DNA from: Clostridia bacterium
GTDB lineage: Bacteria; Bacillota; Clostridia; Oscillospirales; CAG-272
DNA length: 56,591 bases
NCBI GenBank assembly: GCA_017461945.1
Contig: JAFTSB010000024.1
Span: forward strand, 1-56,591
Direction: 5' to 3'
A program made the translations under genes and the position numbers. Within the stretch, counting starts at the first letter, position 1; each line of letters starts with the position of its first letter. The notes under the pieces were generated by a model, which was not told where the DNA came from, made no database searches, and saw only the letters and a program-made list of their open reading frames with translations. Of the stretch, positions 6,465 through 14,776 are shown in pieces.

Positions 6465-8861
6465 TCAATCGACTCGGCGCACGCCGATGTCGGGCTTGGT
6501 AAAGAGGCGGTACGGGAGCTCGCAGGACAGGAAGCCGCAGAGGACCGATACCAGAACGCAAGCGATCAGCGCAGGGAGGGAGAGTCTGAATTCATAACGG
6601 ATGCTTTCAGTCAGATGGAGCCAAGGGAGCAGGGTGTTGACCGTAAAATAGACCAGGTAGTTACAGAGCAGGGCGATGGGGATGGTGACCAAGAACGCGA
6701 TGCCGGATAGTACGCCGCCTGCCAGGCGATGCATTTTGGCAAAGGCGTTGTCGGGGGCTCCCAGGGCATGCAGGACGGCGAACTCGTTGCGTCGCTTGCG
6801 GTAGAACATGATTTGAGAGAAATACCAAACCATGGGGGAGATCGTCAGCAGGCAAATAGCCAGCGTGAGGATGACGGCGCGGTCATTTTTTTGGCTCTTG
6901 ATGCTGGTCTCAAAGTAGTTTCCCGTTGGGGTGACCAACCAGTCCGAGAAGGAGTTGACCACGCGGCGGAGTTCTCCTTCGGCGGCGCGGACGGTGTCCA
7001 TATCGGTTCCCTTATTCATGTAGATCTTGAGCTCGGTGCGGACGGGGGGACGCTCGGTAAGCTCGGTGTAATTGGCGTATCCCACGCCGAAGGTGATGTT
7101 GGATGCGGAATTCAAGCCATGGACCACGGCGCAGATGGTGTAGGTCTCGTAACGGAACTTAAAGAGCTTGATCTGCTCGCGGAGGAGTTGTTGGGGGTTC
7201 ATCACCATGGGTGTAGGACCGCCCTCCTCGCAGATCGCTACGATGATCTGATCCCCGGGCTTGAACTTATAGACCCGGTCGTTGTAAACGTCTTCGCTGA
7301 TGATGACGCCGTTTTCGGTGGACAGCACCGCGTAGGGGTCACCTTCGAAGGTAGCAAGATCATGCTGGATGAGATTGTCGATCCACAGCTGATCCACGGC
7401 GGTATAAGCGTAATTGTTTACGGCCCATTTGAAGCCCTCGGAAGCACGTTCGCTGCTGGAAACCTTGTAGTCACTGGCATCGTAGAGCTGGCCGGGCTTG
7501 AGGAGCAGGTGGGAGAGGGCATAGCCGCCGGACAGGCTGACGTCCCATTCGGCATGACTGACCCCCGGGACGGCTTCAAGCTCTTTCAGGAACAGGTCCA
7601 CGTCGTAGCGGATGGTTTCGGCCTGGCCGAACGTGGGAGCCCAGGGCTCGTCGCCGATGATCTCCTCGTTCCCGTTTTCATCGACCTCGGGGACGACCTC
7701 TTCGTAATAGTTGGCGGGGCGGTAGGCGATCTGGTATTCATAGGGATCCAGGTTGTTGTGGTAGCTCTCCATATCGGCGATATACAAGCCTGAGATGAAA
7801 AAGGCGGCGAACAGGATGGCGGACAGGATCAAGCGCAGGTAGTATTTCCGCATCCGCCAAAAGCCGTACAGCTCGTATTTGCCGGGAAAATCCTCTCCGA
7901 ACAGGTAGAAGGAGCGGCGAGGGGAGGAGACCAGATTGGTGTTGTCTCCTGCCTGGAGATGAAGGACGGGGGGCTTTTTCGACATTCTCCGCATGGGAAA
8001 CCATACCGAGGCAAACACCGAGATAATACCGCCCAACAGCGGGATGAGCACCGTGGGAACCGAAAACCACAGGCCTACGCCGACGGGTATATAGAGAATG
8101 GCGGCGATGCCGATGCCCAGCAAGGCGGAAGGAACCCAGGTCAGCAGTGTGATCACCAAAAGCTCGCCGCCGGCCGCACCCATGAGCTTGGGAAAATCCG
8201 CTCCGCAGGCCATATAAACGCCGTAGATGAATTTGAAGTGATCCAGACGGACCAGGAACAGGACCAGCATCATAAAGATGGAGAAGGCCATCCACACAAG
8301 GGAGACGACCCAAAGCTGGACTGTGTAGGGGGTTCCGAAATCCTCATCGAAGGTGTAGAGGGGGGAGACGCGGAGCTCCCGATGGCCGACGGATACGCGG
8401 TTTAGAACGTCGCTCCGCACTTCGATGAATGCGGTTTCCAACCCGTAGGTGGGATCCAACACGATTCGACAGGAGTAGGTACCATCCAGGAGCGGTTCGC
8501 CGTTGTTGACCCAGTAGTAGCTTTCGATGTACTCATTCTCCCGCTTGATCTGGTATAAGAGCTGTTGGTCCAAATTGGCGTACTGCTCGTTATCCAGAAG
8601 GGCGACCTCTATGTGGTAGTCGTACTCATCGGCAACGGTTTTTTTGGCCTTATGCATGTTGGCTTCGGTACAGAGAGCCACGGTCCAGAATCCGGTAGTC
8701 ATAACCAGCGCGGCCAAATAGAAGCAGATGTATTCCTTCCAGTTCGTCGTGACACTGCGGAAGGAGTTTTTGACGTTGGGTGGGTAGAGGACCGAGCCGA
8801 TGGAGCGGAACAGGGTCGTAAGCCACTCGCAGAATCGTTTCGTGCGGGATTTCGTTGGCAT
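6465..8861 (-). CDS. FtsX-domain ABC transporter permease
   Basis: The 798-residue membrane protein is the partner of the ATPase just downstream. Hydrophobic segments appear near 45-62, 183-205, 235-290 (three closely spaced), 345-363, and three or more in the last 150 residues, enclosing a large extracytoplasmic domain of about 290 residues (370-660). The C-terminal FtsX region is recognisable (FYRKRRNEFAVLHALGA). The length and two-FtsX-block layout resemble MacB/BceB-like permeases, which handle peptides, antibiotics or lipoproteins, or work as mechanotransmitters. No sensor kinase pair or substrate gene is adjacent, so the substrate is open. The start follows GAAAGGATGG. Confidence 0.88.
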   Translation of the reverse strand: MPTKSRTKRFCEWLTTLFRSIGSVLYPPNVKNSFRSVTTNWKEYICFYLAALVMTTGFWTVALCTEANMHKAKKTVADEYDYHIEVALLDNEQYANLDQQLLYQIKRENEYIESYYWVNNGEPLLDGTYSCRIVLDPTYGLETAFIEVRSDVLNRVSVGHRELRVSPLYTFDEDFGTPYTVQLWVVSLVWMAFSIFMMLVLFLVRLDHFKFIYGVYMACGADFPKLMGAAGGELLVITLLTWVPSALLGIGIAAILYIPVGVGLWFSVPTVLIPLLGGIISVFASVWFPMRRMSKKPPVLHLQAGDNTNLVSSPRRSFYLFGEDFPGKYELYGFWRMRKYYLRLILSAILFAAFFISGLYIADMESYHNNLDPYEYQIAYRPANYYEEVVPEVDENGNEEIIGDEPWAPTFGQAETIRYDVDLFLKELEAVPGVSHAEWDVSLSGGYALSHLLLKPGQLYDASDYKVSSSERASEGFKWAVNNYAYTAVDQLWIDNLIQHDLATFEGDPYAVLSTENGVIISEDVYNDRVYKFKPGDQIIVAICEEGGPTPMVMNPQQLLREQIKLFKFRYETYTICAVVHGLNSASNITFGVGYANYTELTERPPVRTELKIYMNKGTDMDTVRAAEGELRRVVNSFSDWLVTPTGNYFETSIKSQKNDRAVILTLAICLLTISPMVWYFSQIMFYRKRRNEFAVLHALGAPDNAFAKMHRLAGGVLSGIAFLVTIPIALLCNYLVYFTVNTLLPWLHLTESIRYEFRLSLPALIACVLVSVLCGFLSCELPYRLFTKPDIGVRRVD

Positions 8862-9252
8862 GGTGGGACCATCCTTTCAATAGGGTATATCCGATACAAT
8901 CAAATTGTATATGGAATATTATAGCACAGATGTGTGACTATTTTGTGTATGGGTGAAATGGCAGATTCGACAAAATAACAGAACTCTTTTTGGACAAATG
9001 GCCAGGGGGGCCATGTTACAGATACGGAGATTTCGGATCATTCGTTCCCCACCATACATGTCGCTGTTTCGTAGGGAAACGTTACTTCATAAACGGCAAG
9101 CATATATAAAACTTGTGAACATTTTGTAATCTTTCAGATTTCCTCTTGCAATTTGACGGGAAATAGTGTAAAATATAATGTGGGTATAAAGGGTGGATTC
9201 CACCCCGCCCTGTTTGTAAAAATAAAAAATAAGATATAAAGGAGACATGAAC
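8862..9252. promoter_or_regulatory. Divergent intergenic region between ABC operon and pckG
   Basis: This gene-free stretch holds outward promoters. On the minus strand, TATAAT is seen at 8923-8918 with no good -35. On the plus strand, TTGCAA (9146-9151) and TAAAAT (9169-9174) are 17 bases apart; an overlapping TTGACG/TATAAT pair (9153-9158, 9174-9179) has only 15. A strong AAAGGAG precedes pckG. I see no structured RNA or small gene in the remainder. Confidence 0.5.
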
Positions 9253-11040
9253 ATGACCCCTACCAACAACAAGTTCGTCCTGGATTGGATCAACGAGATG
9301 GCCGCCATGACTCAGCCCGATCAGATCGTTTGGATCGACGGTACTGAGGAACAGGCAGAGGCTCTGCGTGCAGAGGCTTGCTCCACCGGTGAGATGATCA
9401 AGCTGAACCCCGAGAAGCTGCCCAACTGCTATCTCCACCGCACCGCCGTCAACGACGTTGCCCGTGTGGAGGGCCGCACCTACATCTGCACCCCCACCAA
9501 GGAGGAGGCCGGTAACATCAACAACTGGATGGATCCCGCCGAGATGTACGCCAAGCTGCACAAGCTCTACAAGGGCTCTATGAAGGGTCGTACCATGTAC
9601 GTTATTCCCTACTCTATGGGTGTTGTCGGCTCTGACTTTGCAAAATACGGCATTGAGCTGACCGACTCCATCTACGTGGTTCTGAACATGCTCATCATGA
9701 CCCGCGTTGGCACCAACGTACTTGAGGCTTTGGGCGACAGCGCCGACTATATCAAGGGTCTGCACGCTCGCGCTGATATCGACGAGGAGAACCGCTATAT
9801 CACTCACTTCCCCGAGACCAACGAGATTATGTCTGTGAACTCCGGTTACGGCGGAAACGTTCTGCTGGGCAAGAAGTGCTTCGCTCTGCGTATCGCATCT
9901 TACCTGGGCCGCAAAGAGGGTTGGATGGCCGAGCATATGCTCATTCTCGGTGTCAAGTATCCCAATGGCGAAAAGAAGTATGTAACCGCTGCATTCCCCT
10001 CTGCCTGCGGTAAGACCAACCTTGCAATGCTCATTCCTCCCGCAGCCCTCAAGAAGGAAGGCTATGAGGTTGAGTGTGTTGGCGACGACATCGCTTGGCT
10101 GCGTGTTGGCGAGGATGGCCGCCTGTGGGCCGTGAACCCCGAGAACGGCTTCTTTGGCGTTGCCCCCGGCACCAACGAAAAGTCCAACCCCAACGCTTTG
10201 GCTACCACTATGCGTGATACCATCTTCACCAACGTTGTTCATGACACCAAGAACAACACTGTTTGGTGGGAGGGTCTCAACGATAATCCTCCCCAGCCCG
10301 GCAATGCCATTGACTGGAAGGGCAATCCTTGGGACTGCACCAAGTACGACAAGAAGGACAAGTCCACCTGCGGCGCTCATCCCAACTCTCGTTTCACCGC
10401 TCTGGCAGCAAACTGCCCCTGCATCTCTCCCGAGTTCAATAGTCTGAAGGGTGTTCCCGTTTCTGCTATCGTATTCGGTGGCCGTCGCGCTAAGACCGCT
10501 CCCCTGGTTTACCAGTCCTTCAACTGGCAGCACGGTGCGTTCGTTGGCTCCATCATGGCTTCTGAGACCACTGCAGCTGCAGCCGGTGCCGTTGGCGTCG
10601 TTCGCCGCGATCCTATGGCCATGCGTCCCTTCGTTGGTTACAACATGGGTGACTATTGGCAGCACTGGTTGGATATGGGCAAGAAGATCCCCAATCCTCC
10701 CATGATCTTCCACGTAAACTGGTTCCGCACCGATGACGAAGGTCATTTCATTTGGCCCGGATTTGGCGACAATATGCGCGTTCTGCTTTGGATCCTTGCT
10801 CGTTGCGAGGGCAAGGTTGACGCCGTTGAGACCGCTATCGGTTACGTTCCCAAGGCTGAGGATATCAACATCGAGGGCCTTGACATTTCTTTGGACACCA
10901 TCAAGGGTCTGCTCTCTGTTGACACCGCTTCTTGGAAGGAAGACCTTGCTAACATCAAGGAATTCTATGCACAGGTTGGCGATCACGTTCCCGCCACGAT
11001 GTACGAGGAGTTGGCTGCTCTCGAAAAGAGACTCGGCTAA
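9253..11040 (+). CDS. pckG: Phosphoenolpyruvate carboxykinase, GTP type
   Basis: The product is about 595 residues. PEPCK interconverts oxaloacetate and phosphoenolpyruvate with a nucleotide. The P-loop region reads AAFPSACGKTN, the hallmark of the GTP-dependent family (ATP-dependent enzymes have a different loop and are about 530 residues), followed by the metal-site segment VGDDIAWLR and the family-typical RRAKTAPLVYQSFNWQHG. Two in-frame ATGs stand at 9247 and 9253. The second is chosen because AAAGGAG ends only 2 bases before the first. Codon use is strongly biased to abundant codons, which suggests high expression. In anaerobes it often works in the carboxylating or anaplerotic direction; that role here is inference. 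Confidence 0.95.
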   Translation: MTPTNNKFVLDWINEMAAMTQPDQIVWIDGTEEQAEALRAEACSTGEMIKLNPEKLPNCYLHRTAVNDVARVEGRTYICTPTKEEAGNINNWMDPAEMYAKLHKLYKGSMKGRTMYVIPYSMGVVGSDFAKYGIELTDSIYVVLNMLIMTRVGTNVLEALGDSADYIKGLHARADIDEENRYITHFPETNEIMSVNSGYGGNVLLGKKCFALRIASYLGRKEGWMAEHMLILGVKYPNGEKKYVTAAFPSACGKTNLAMLIPPAALKKEGYEVECVGDDIAWLRVGEDGRLWAVNPENGFFGVAPGTNEKSNPNALATTMRDTIFTNVVHDTKNNTVWWEGLNDNPPQPGNAIDWKGNPWDCTKYDKKDKSTCGAHPNSRFTALAANCPCISPEFNSLKGVPVSAIVFGGRRAKTAPLVYQSFNWQHGAFVGSIMASETTAAAAGAVGVVRRDPMAMRPFVGYNMGDYWQHWLDMGKKIPNPPMIFHVNWFRTDDEGHFIWPGFGDNMRVLLWILARCEGKVDAVETAIGYVPKAEDINIEGLDISLDTIKGLLSVDTASWKEDLANIKEFYAQVGDHVPATMYEELAALEKRLG

Positions 11041-11051
11041 TCAAAATAAAA

Positions 11052-11080
11052 AAAGAACCGCCCACGGGCGGTTCTTTTTT
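11052..11080. terminator. Bidirectional terminator between pckG and the RpiB-like gene
   Basis: An 8-bp GC-rich stem (GAACCGCC/GGCGGTTC, loop CACG) is flanked by A7 on the left and T7 on the right. It can end both convergent transcripts. Confidence 0.9.
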
Positions 11081-11083
11081 TAT

Positions 11084-11659
11084 TTAATCTTCCGGTTTCT
11101 TTTCCAATTTCAAGGGGTAGTCGCCAAGGTGTTCTACCTTAAAGCCATTGGACTTGTAGGTTTCATAATCAAAAGCCTCCAATTCGTCAATGGCCAACTT
11201 GTGGAATTCATAAAAATTCTTCCACCATTCGTATCCGCTTCCAAGCTCAGCTCCAAGATAGGCATCGGCAATATCACAGCCCATAGCAGGTGCAACATAA
11301 AACGCACCCATTGCCAGCACGTTTACACCGTTACCCGTAATAGCACGCAATGCAGCAGGAACGCTTTCGACTACGCCTGCGTGAACGTGAGGACATTTGG
11401 AAGCGGCAATGTGAATGCCCATGCCGGTGCCGCAAAACAGCAATGCGCGTTCAAAGTTTCCTTCGGAAATTTGCGCACCGACACGCAGTCCCACGCGATG
11501 GAACATATTTTCAGTATCATTGGGGTCACTCTCGGCCGTAACGCCAAGATCCGTGATTTTCCAGCCCTTTTCCTTCAGGTGTGCCACCACGGCTTCTTTC
11601 AAGGGATAGCCGGCAAAATCTGCACCCACAACCAAATATTTATCCTTAATGGTTTTCAT
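11084..11659 (-). CDS. RpiB/LacAB-family sugar-phosphate isomerase, divergent
   Basis: The 191-residue protein starts at the ATG behind AAAGGAG. RpiB/LacA/LacB enzymes isomerise phosphorylated aldoses and ketoses such as ribose-5-P or galactose-6-P. The core is recognisable from VGADFAGYPLK and the catalytic-Cys loop LLFCGTGMGIHIAASK. Two expected histidines are missing: the usual DHAG is DFAG, and the position of the ring-opening His (RQHN in E. coli RpiB) reads ITGN. It also has about 45 extra C-terminal residues compared with RpiB (about 150). The start is separated from the rhamnosidase stop by a single base, so the pair is co-translated. The substrate is probably a sugar phosphate other than ribose-5-P. 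Confidence 0.8.
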   Translation of the reverse strand: MKTIKDKYLVVGADFAGYPLKEAVVAHLKEKGWKITDLGVTAESDPNDTENMFHRVGLRVGAQISEGNFERALLFCGTGMGIHIAASKCPHVHAGVVESVPAALRAITGNGVNVLAMGAFYVAPAMGCDIADAYLGAELGSGYEWWKNFYEFHKLAIDELEAFDYETYKSNGFKVEHLGDYPLKLEKKPED

Positions 11660-11660
11660 T

Positions 11661-13871
11661 TCATTCTTCTCCTTTATGAATTTGTGTTTCATCCTTAATC
11701 ACAAATCGATTCACACCTGTTGTCAGCTCACGCCCCCGGAAATTAGCCTTTATACCAACAGGAACGGTTACCTTGTACGTGAACTCGCCGTTTTGATAGC
11801 TCCATTCCACCTCGATGCGTCCTCGAACAGTATCTTCATAGCCTTTTACAAAACCAATTTCCTTCAGAAATGCCGGTTGCAAATCAATTTCTGCAAAAGC
11901 AGGAGCATTCTCCTTTGGAACAATACCCAACAAGGATTTGTAAAACCACGCCAACACATTAGAGAACATATGATGGTTGTGCGATCCCTTATCCTTGCCG
12001 TTCCAGATCTCCCAAAGCGTTGTGGCGCCATCCAGATACCAAGTTTTGTATCCGGGTTCGCTTTCGGTAATGATTTTATAGGCATATTCGGGGTGACCGC
12101 AAGCGGTGAGCGCATCATAAAGATACTGAATGCCGACCATACCACTGGTCAACTTAAATTCGTCCCTGACCACCGCTTCAGCCAACTGTTTTGAGATGAT
12201 GTCACGTTCGCGATAAAGGCCAAATTGCAATAGCATAGCAAGAGCCGTTTGGGAGGTGACAGTCGCCTTCCCTTCATCATCCACGTACGTTGCAATAAAT
12301 TCATCCTCGATCTGCTTGGTTTTGGCCTGCCATGTCCGATCGTCATCACCCTTCAGGCGATGTGCCAAGGTTGTGATACGCAAGGCTTTGATCAGATAGA
12401 AGTCGCGAACGAATTCCTTAGGGGTCAGCTTACTGCTTCCGCTCCCAAGCCAGTCTCCCAAAATAAATTCGTGATTTTCCTCCTTTTTCTGCCAAAGGAA
12501 TGCCACGTAATGTTCAAAATATGGAATGGCGCCTATCAACATAGAACTATCGCCCGTGTATAAATAGGTGCGGTACGGCAGCTCGTATAGCAGATTATCG
12601 CATACAGGCCCCCAGTTATCTCCCCAACCGTGAGATGGGATTACGCCGGGCAAGGAACCGTCCTCGCAGGTATCAAGCTTGATATCCTCATACCATTTTT
12701 CAAACAGTGGCTTGATATCAAAATTGATCAGGATCTGCTCTGCCGTAGCGGCTGCATCGTTGGTCCATCCCAGCTTTTCGCGAGTAGGACAATCCGTCAG
12801 ACTCCAGAACAGGTTGGAATAAGTAGAACGAATACCTGCTTGATAAATATAGTTTAAAATCGGGTTGCCGGATTGAAAATCTGCCGTTCGCGCCACGTCC
12901 TGATGAGTAAAATATGCACGGATCAGCGCAGGATCGGGTGCTTTGGAAAGTCCCTCGATCAGCACATAGCGAAAGCCGTGATAGCAAAACTTGGGCTTAA
13001 AGGTATCCACGCCGCCGGAAGCAATGATTTTATCCAAATGGAAGGGCGATTCGGGATAAAAATACGGCTTGTTCATACCGTTATATTTGAGGTGCATGTC
13101 CGCATCCAGATCCTCGCAATAGCGAAGCAAAATCTCGGCGTCGCGCGATTCCTGCACCGTGATCTGAATGTATCCAGACATGGTGACGCCAAAATCAACC
13201 AAATAGCCTTCATCTGTTTTTGTAATGAATACAGGTTTGATGCACTCCATCTCGCGCACGGGCTGGCAAGGCGTCAGCCGCAGCTCGGCACTTTGGGGAA
13301 TCTCACGGCAATATACCGTCTGCCAATCTTGGTCATCGTATCCGTTCAACATCCAACTATCATCCGCCTTGCGAGCATCATAATATTCACCGCTACGCAA
13401 ATGGCTATATATGATGGGGGATCGTTCTCTGCTCGTCTTCCAAGACGCGTCACTTTCCACCACTATCTTGCCGTTTACCGTTAAAGAAAGCAAAAACTGG
13501 GGCGCATCTCGCCAAGAAGCATCCTTGTGATGCCAAACCGTGTCAAAGGTTTCGTTAAAAAAGCCGTTTCCGGCCATAACTGCAAGAGTGTTTGTACCGG
13601 ACTGCAAGAGCGATTTCACATCATAAGTATTGTACCAGAGCAATTTATTGTAATTGCTTAACGGAGAGATAAACAAATCTTGTGTAACCGGCTTTCCGTT
13701 GATGTAATAGCACGCAAAACCGGGGCTTTGCACCACAATTTGAGCCGTTTTTACTTCTCCTGCGATCTCAAATTCCTTTCGAAACATAGGAATCGGATCA
13801 TAGAGTGAAAAGGTAGAAGGTTTTTCCTGCGCTTTGATGTATACGGCTTTGCCGAAATCACGATGTTTCAT
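11661..13871 (-). CDS. Alpha-L-rhamnosidase-like glycoside hydrolase (GH78)
   Basis: The 736-residue protein starts at the ATG behind AGAGGTGA. It has N-terminal beta-sandwich modules and a C-terminal (alpha/alpha)6 catalytic domain. The GH78 signature LTDCPTREKLGWTNDA contains D360, E365 and D372, spaced as the catalytic-site D567, E572 and D579 of Bacillus RhaB. A later TTLWEIW supplies E621, the equivalent of the catalytic base E841, followed by GSHNHHM. No signal peptide is seen, so it is probably cytoplasmic and acts on imported rhamnosides or small oligosaccharides. It is operonic with the RpiB-like isomerase and divergent from an AraC regulator. Confidence 0.88.
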   Translation of the reverse strand: MKHRDFGKAVYIKAQEKPSTFSLYDPIPMFRKEFEIAGEVKTAQIVVQSPGFACYYINGKPVTQDLFISPLSNYNKLLWYNTYDVKSLLQSGTNTLAVMAGNGFFNETFDTVWHHKDASWRDAPQFLLSLTVNGKIVVESDASWKTSRERSPIIYSHLRSGEYYDARKADDSWMLNGYDDQDWQTVYCREIPQSAELRLTPCQPVREMECIKPVFITKTDEGYLVDFGVTMSGYIQITVQESRDAEILLRYCEDLDADMHLKYNGMNKPYFYPESPFHLDKIIASGGVDTFKPKFCYHGFRYVLIEGLSKAPDPALIRAYFTHQDVARTADFQSGNPILNYIYQAGIRSTYSNLFWSLTDCPTREKLGWTNDAAATAEQILINFDIKPLFEKWYEDIKLDTCEDGSLPGVIPSHGWGDNWGPVCDNLLYELPYRTYLYTGDSSMLIGAIPYFEHYVAFLWQKKEENHEFILGDWLGSGSSKLTPKEFVRDFYLIKALRITTLAHRLKGDDDRTWQAKTKQIEDEFIATYVDDEGKATVTSQTALAMLLQFGLYRERDIISKQLAEAVVRDEFKLTSGMVGIQYLYDALTACGHPEYAYKIITESEPGYKTWYLDGATTLWEIWNGKDKGSHNHHMFSNVLAWFYKSLLGIVPKENAPAFAEIDLQPAFLKEIGFVKGYEDTVRGRIEVEWSYQNGEFTYKVTVPVGIKANFRGRELTTGVNRFVIKDETQIHKGEE

Positions 13872-13890
13872 ATCATCACCTCTTGGCATC

Positions 13891-13920
13891 ATTATGACAT
13901 ATTGTTATGTTGTTTGTCAA
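13891..13920 (-). promoter_or_regulatory. Promoter for the GH78-isomerase operon
   Basis: On the minus strand, TTGACA (13920-13915) and CATAAT (13896-13891) are 18 bases apart, back to back with the AraC gene promoter. Confidence 0.7.
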
Positions 13921-13971
13921 TATCCGCTTTTTTATTTTAATATCCAAATGTGATCTTTTTTTGATATCTGC
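13921..13971. promoter_or_regulatory. Putative AraC-type operator: three TATC boxes
   Basis: Three direct repeats TATCCGC (13921-13927), TATCCAA (13941-13947) and TATCTGC (13965-13971) lie 20 and 24 bases apart, about two helical turns, in the gap between the two divergent promoters. AraC-family proteins commonly bind such paired boxes. This is an inference from position and spacing. Confidence 0.4.
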
Positions 13972-13972
13972 A

Positions 13973-14002
13973 TTGACAAAAATACCACACATCCACTATA
14001 AT
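13973..14002 (+). promoter_or_regulatory. Promoter of the AraC-family gene
   Basis: TTGACA (13973-13978) and TATAAT (13997-14002) are 18 bases apart. The predicted start site (about 14009) coincides with the first ATG at 14010. Confidence 0.75.
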
Positions 14003-14009
14003 AAATATT

Positions 14010-14756
14010 ATGATTATCCAAAATTTAATTATGACAAACGAAAGCTACACGCATAACAACTGGTTTTACAAGGATGTTTGTGTCGGATTTTCCAGATTGT
14101 ATTATATTCTGGACGGCGATGCCTACTACGAGGAGAATGGGCGCAAAAATTTATTAAAAAAAGGACACATATACCTCACACCCGTCAAAAAGCCATTCAC
14201 GTTATCTGAAAATCCGCAAAATAAATTGCTTCACACTTATGCGCACATCACCACTCTCCCTACCGTCAAGCAATTTACCGAGATTGAAGTGAAAGACGAT
14301 TCGCCTTTGGCCGACGCCATTGCTCTATGGCGAAAATATATTCCTACAAAAGATACGGAATTGTTGACAAATATTCTATCTTTTCTGCTATCCTGCCTTG
14401 AAAAGATATCTATACAAGAAAATACAATCGCGCAACAAACCAAAAGATATTTAGATCAACACGATTCTACGCCCGATATGCAATCCCTGTGCAAAGCATT
14501 AGGGTATAGCAGAGAGCATATCACTCGCAGCTTTATAACAGCCTATGGCACAACCCCAAAACAATACTTTCGCTTATACCAAATGAACAAAGCATTAGAA
14601 AAACTGCTGAAAGGATATAAAGTGGGGGACGTTGCCGAAGAAATGCAATACGCCTCTCTTTATTCGTTTAGCAAGGCGTTTAAAAAATATTTTGGACTTT
14701 CGCCCGAAAATTACCTTCTGACATTAAAACAAGAAAAAACAGACGGAAAAACATAA
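14010..14756 (+). CDS. AraC-family transcriptional regulator
   Basis: The 248-residue protein has an N-terminal cupin-like sensor half (about 1-130, with HIYLTPVKKPFTL) and a C-terminal pair of helix-turn-helices (about 150-245). These end in the AraC signature region VAEEMQYASLYSFSKAFKKYFGLSPENYL. It diverges from the GH78 operon and converges on the GH2-ROK operon, so it most likely senses a sugar and controls one or both. No Shine-Dalgarno is visible before either ATG (14010, 14031), and the promoter predicts a leaderless message starting at the first ATG. The gene looks more AT-rich than its neighbours. Confidence 0.9.
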   Translation: MIIQNLIMTNESYTHNNWFYKDVCVGFSRLYYILDGDAYYEENGRKNLLKKGHIYLTPVKKPFTLSENPQNKLLHTYAHITTLPTVKQFTEIEVKDDSPLADAIALWRKYIPTKDTELLTNILSFLLSCLEKISIQENTIAQQTKRYLDQHDSTPDMQSLCKALGYSREHITRSFITAYGTTPKQYFRLYQMNKALEKLLKGYKVGDVAEEMQYASLYSFSKAFKKYFGLSPENYLLTLKQEKTDGKT

Positions 14757-14776
14757 GTTTTTCCGTCTGTTTTTTT
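14734..14776. terminator. Bidirectional terminator between AraC gene and GH2 gene
   Basis: Complementary arms (14734-14752 and 14757-14776) with a 4-base loop ATAA and flanking A- and T-runs overlap the stop codons of both convergent genes. Confidence 0.9.

Noticed and set aside
9247-9252. First ATG of pckG as the start
   Set aside because: AAAGGAG ends only 2 bases before it; the ATG 6 bases later has normal spacing.
9082-10986. 634-codon open frame antisense to pckG
   Set aside because: It is the complement of a highly codon-biased gene, has no binding site or family resemblance, and disappears as an independent unit; pckG is unambiguous.
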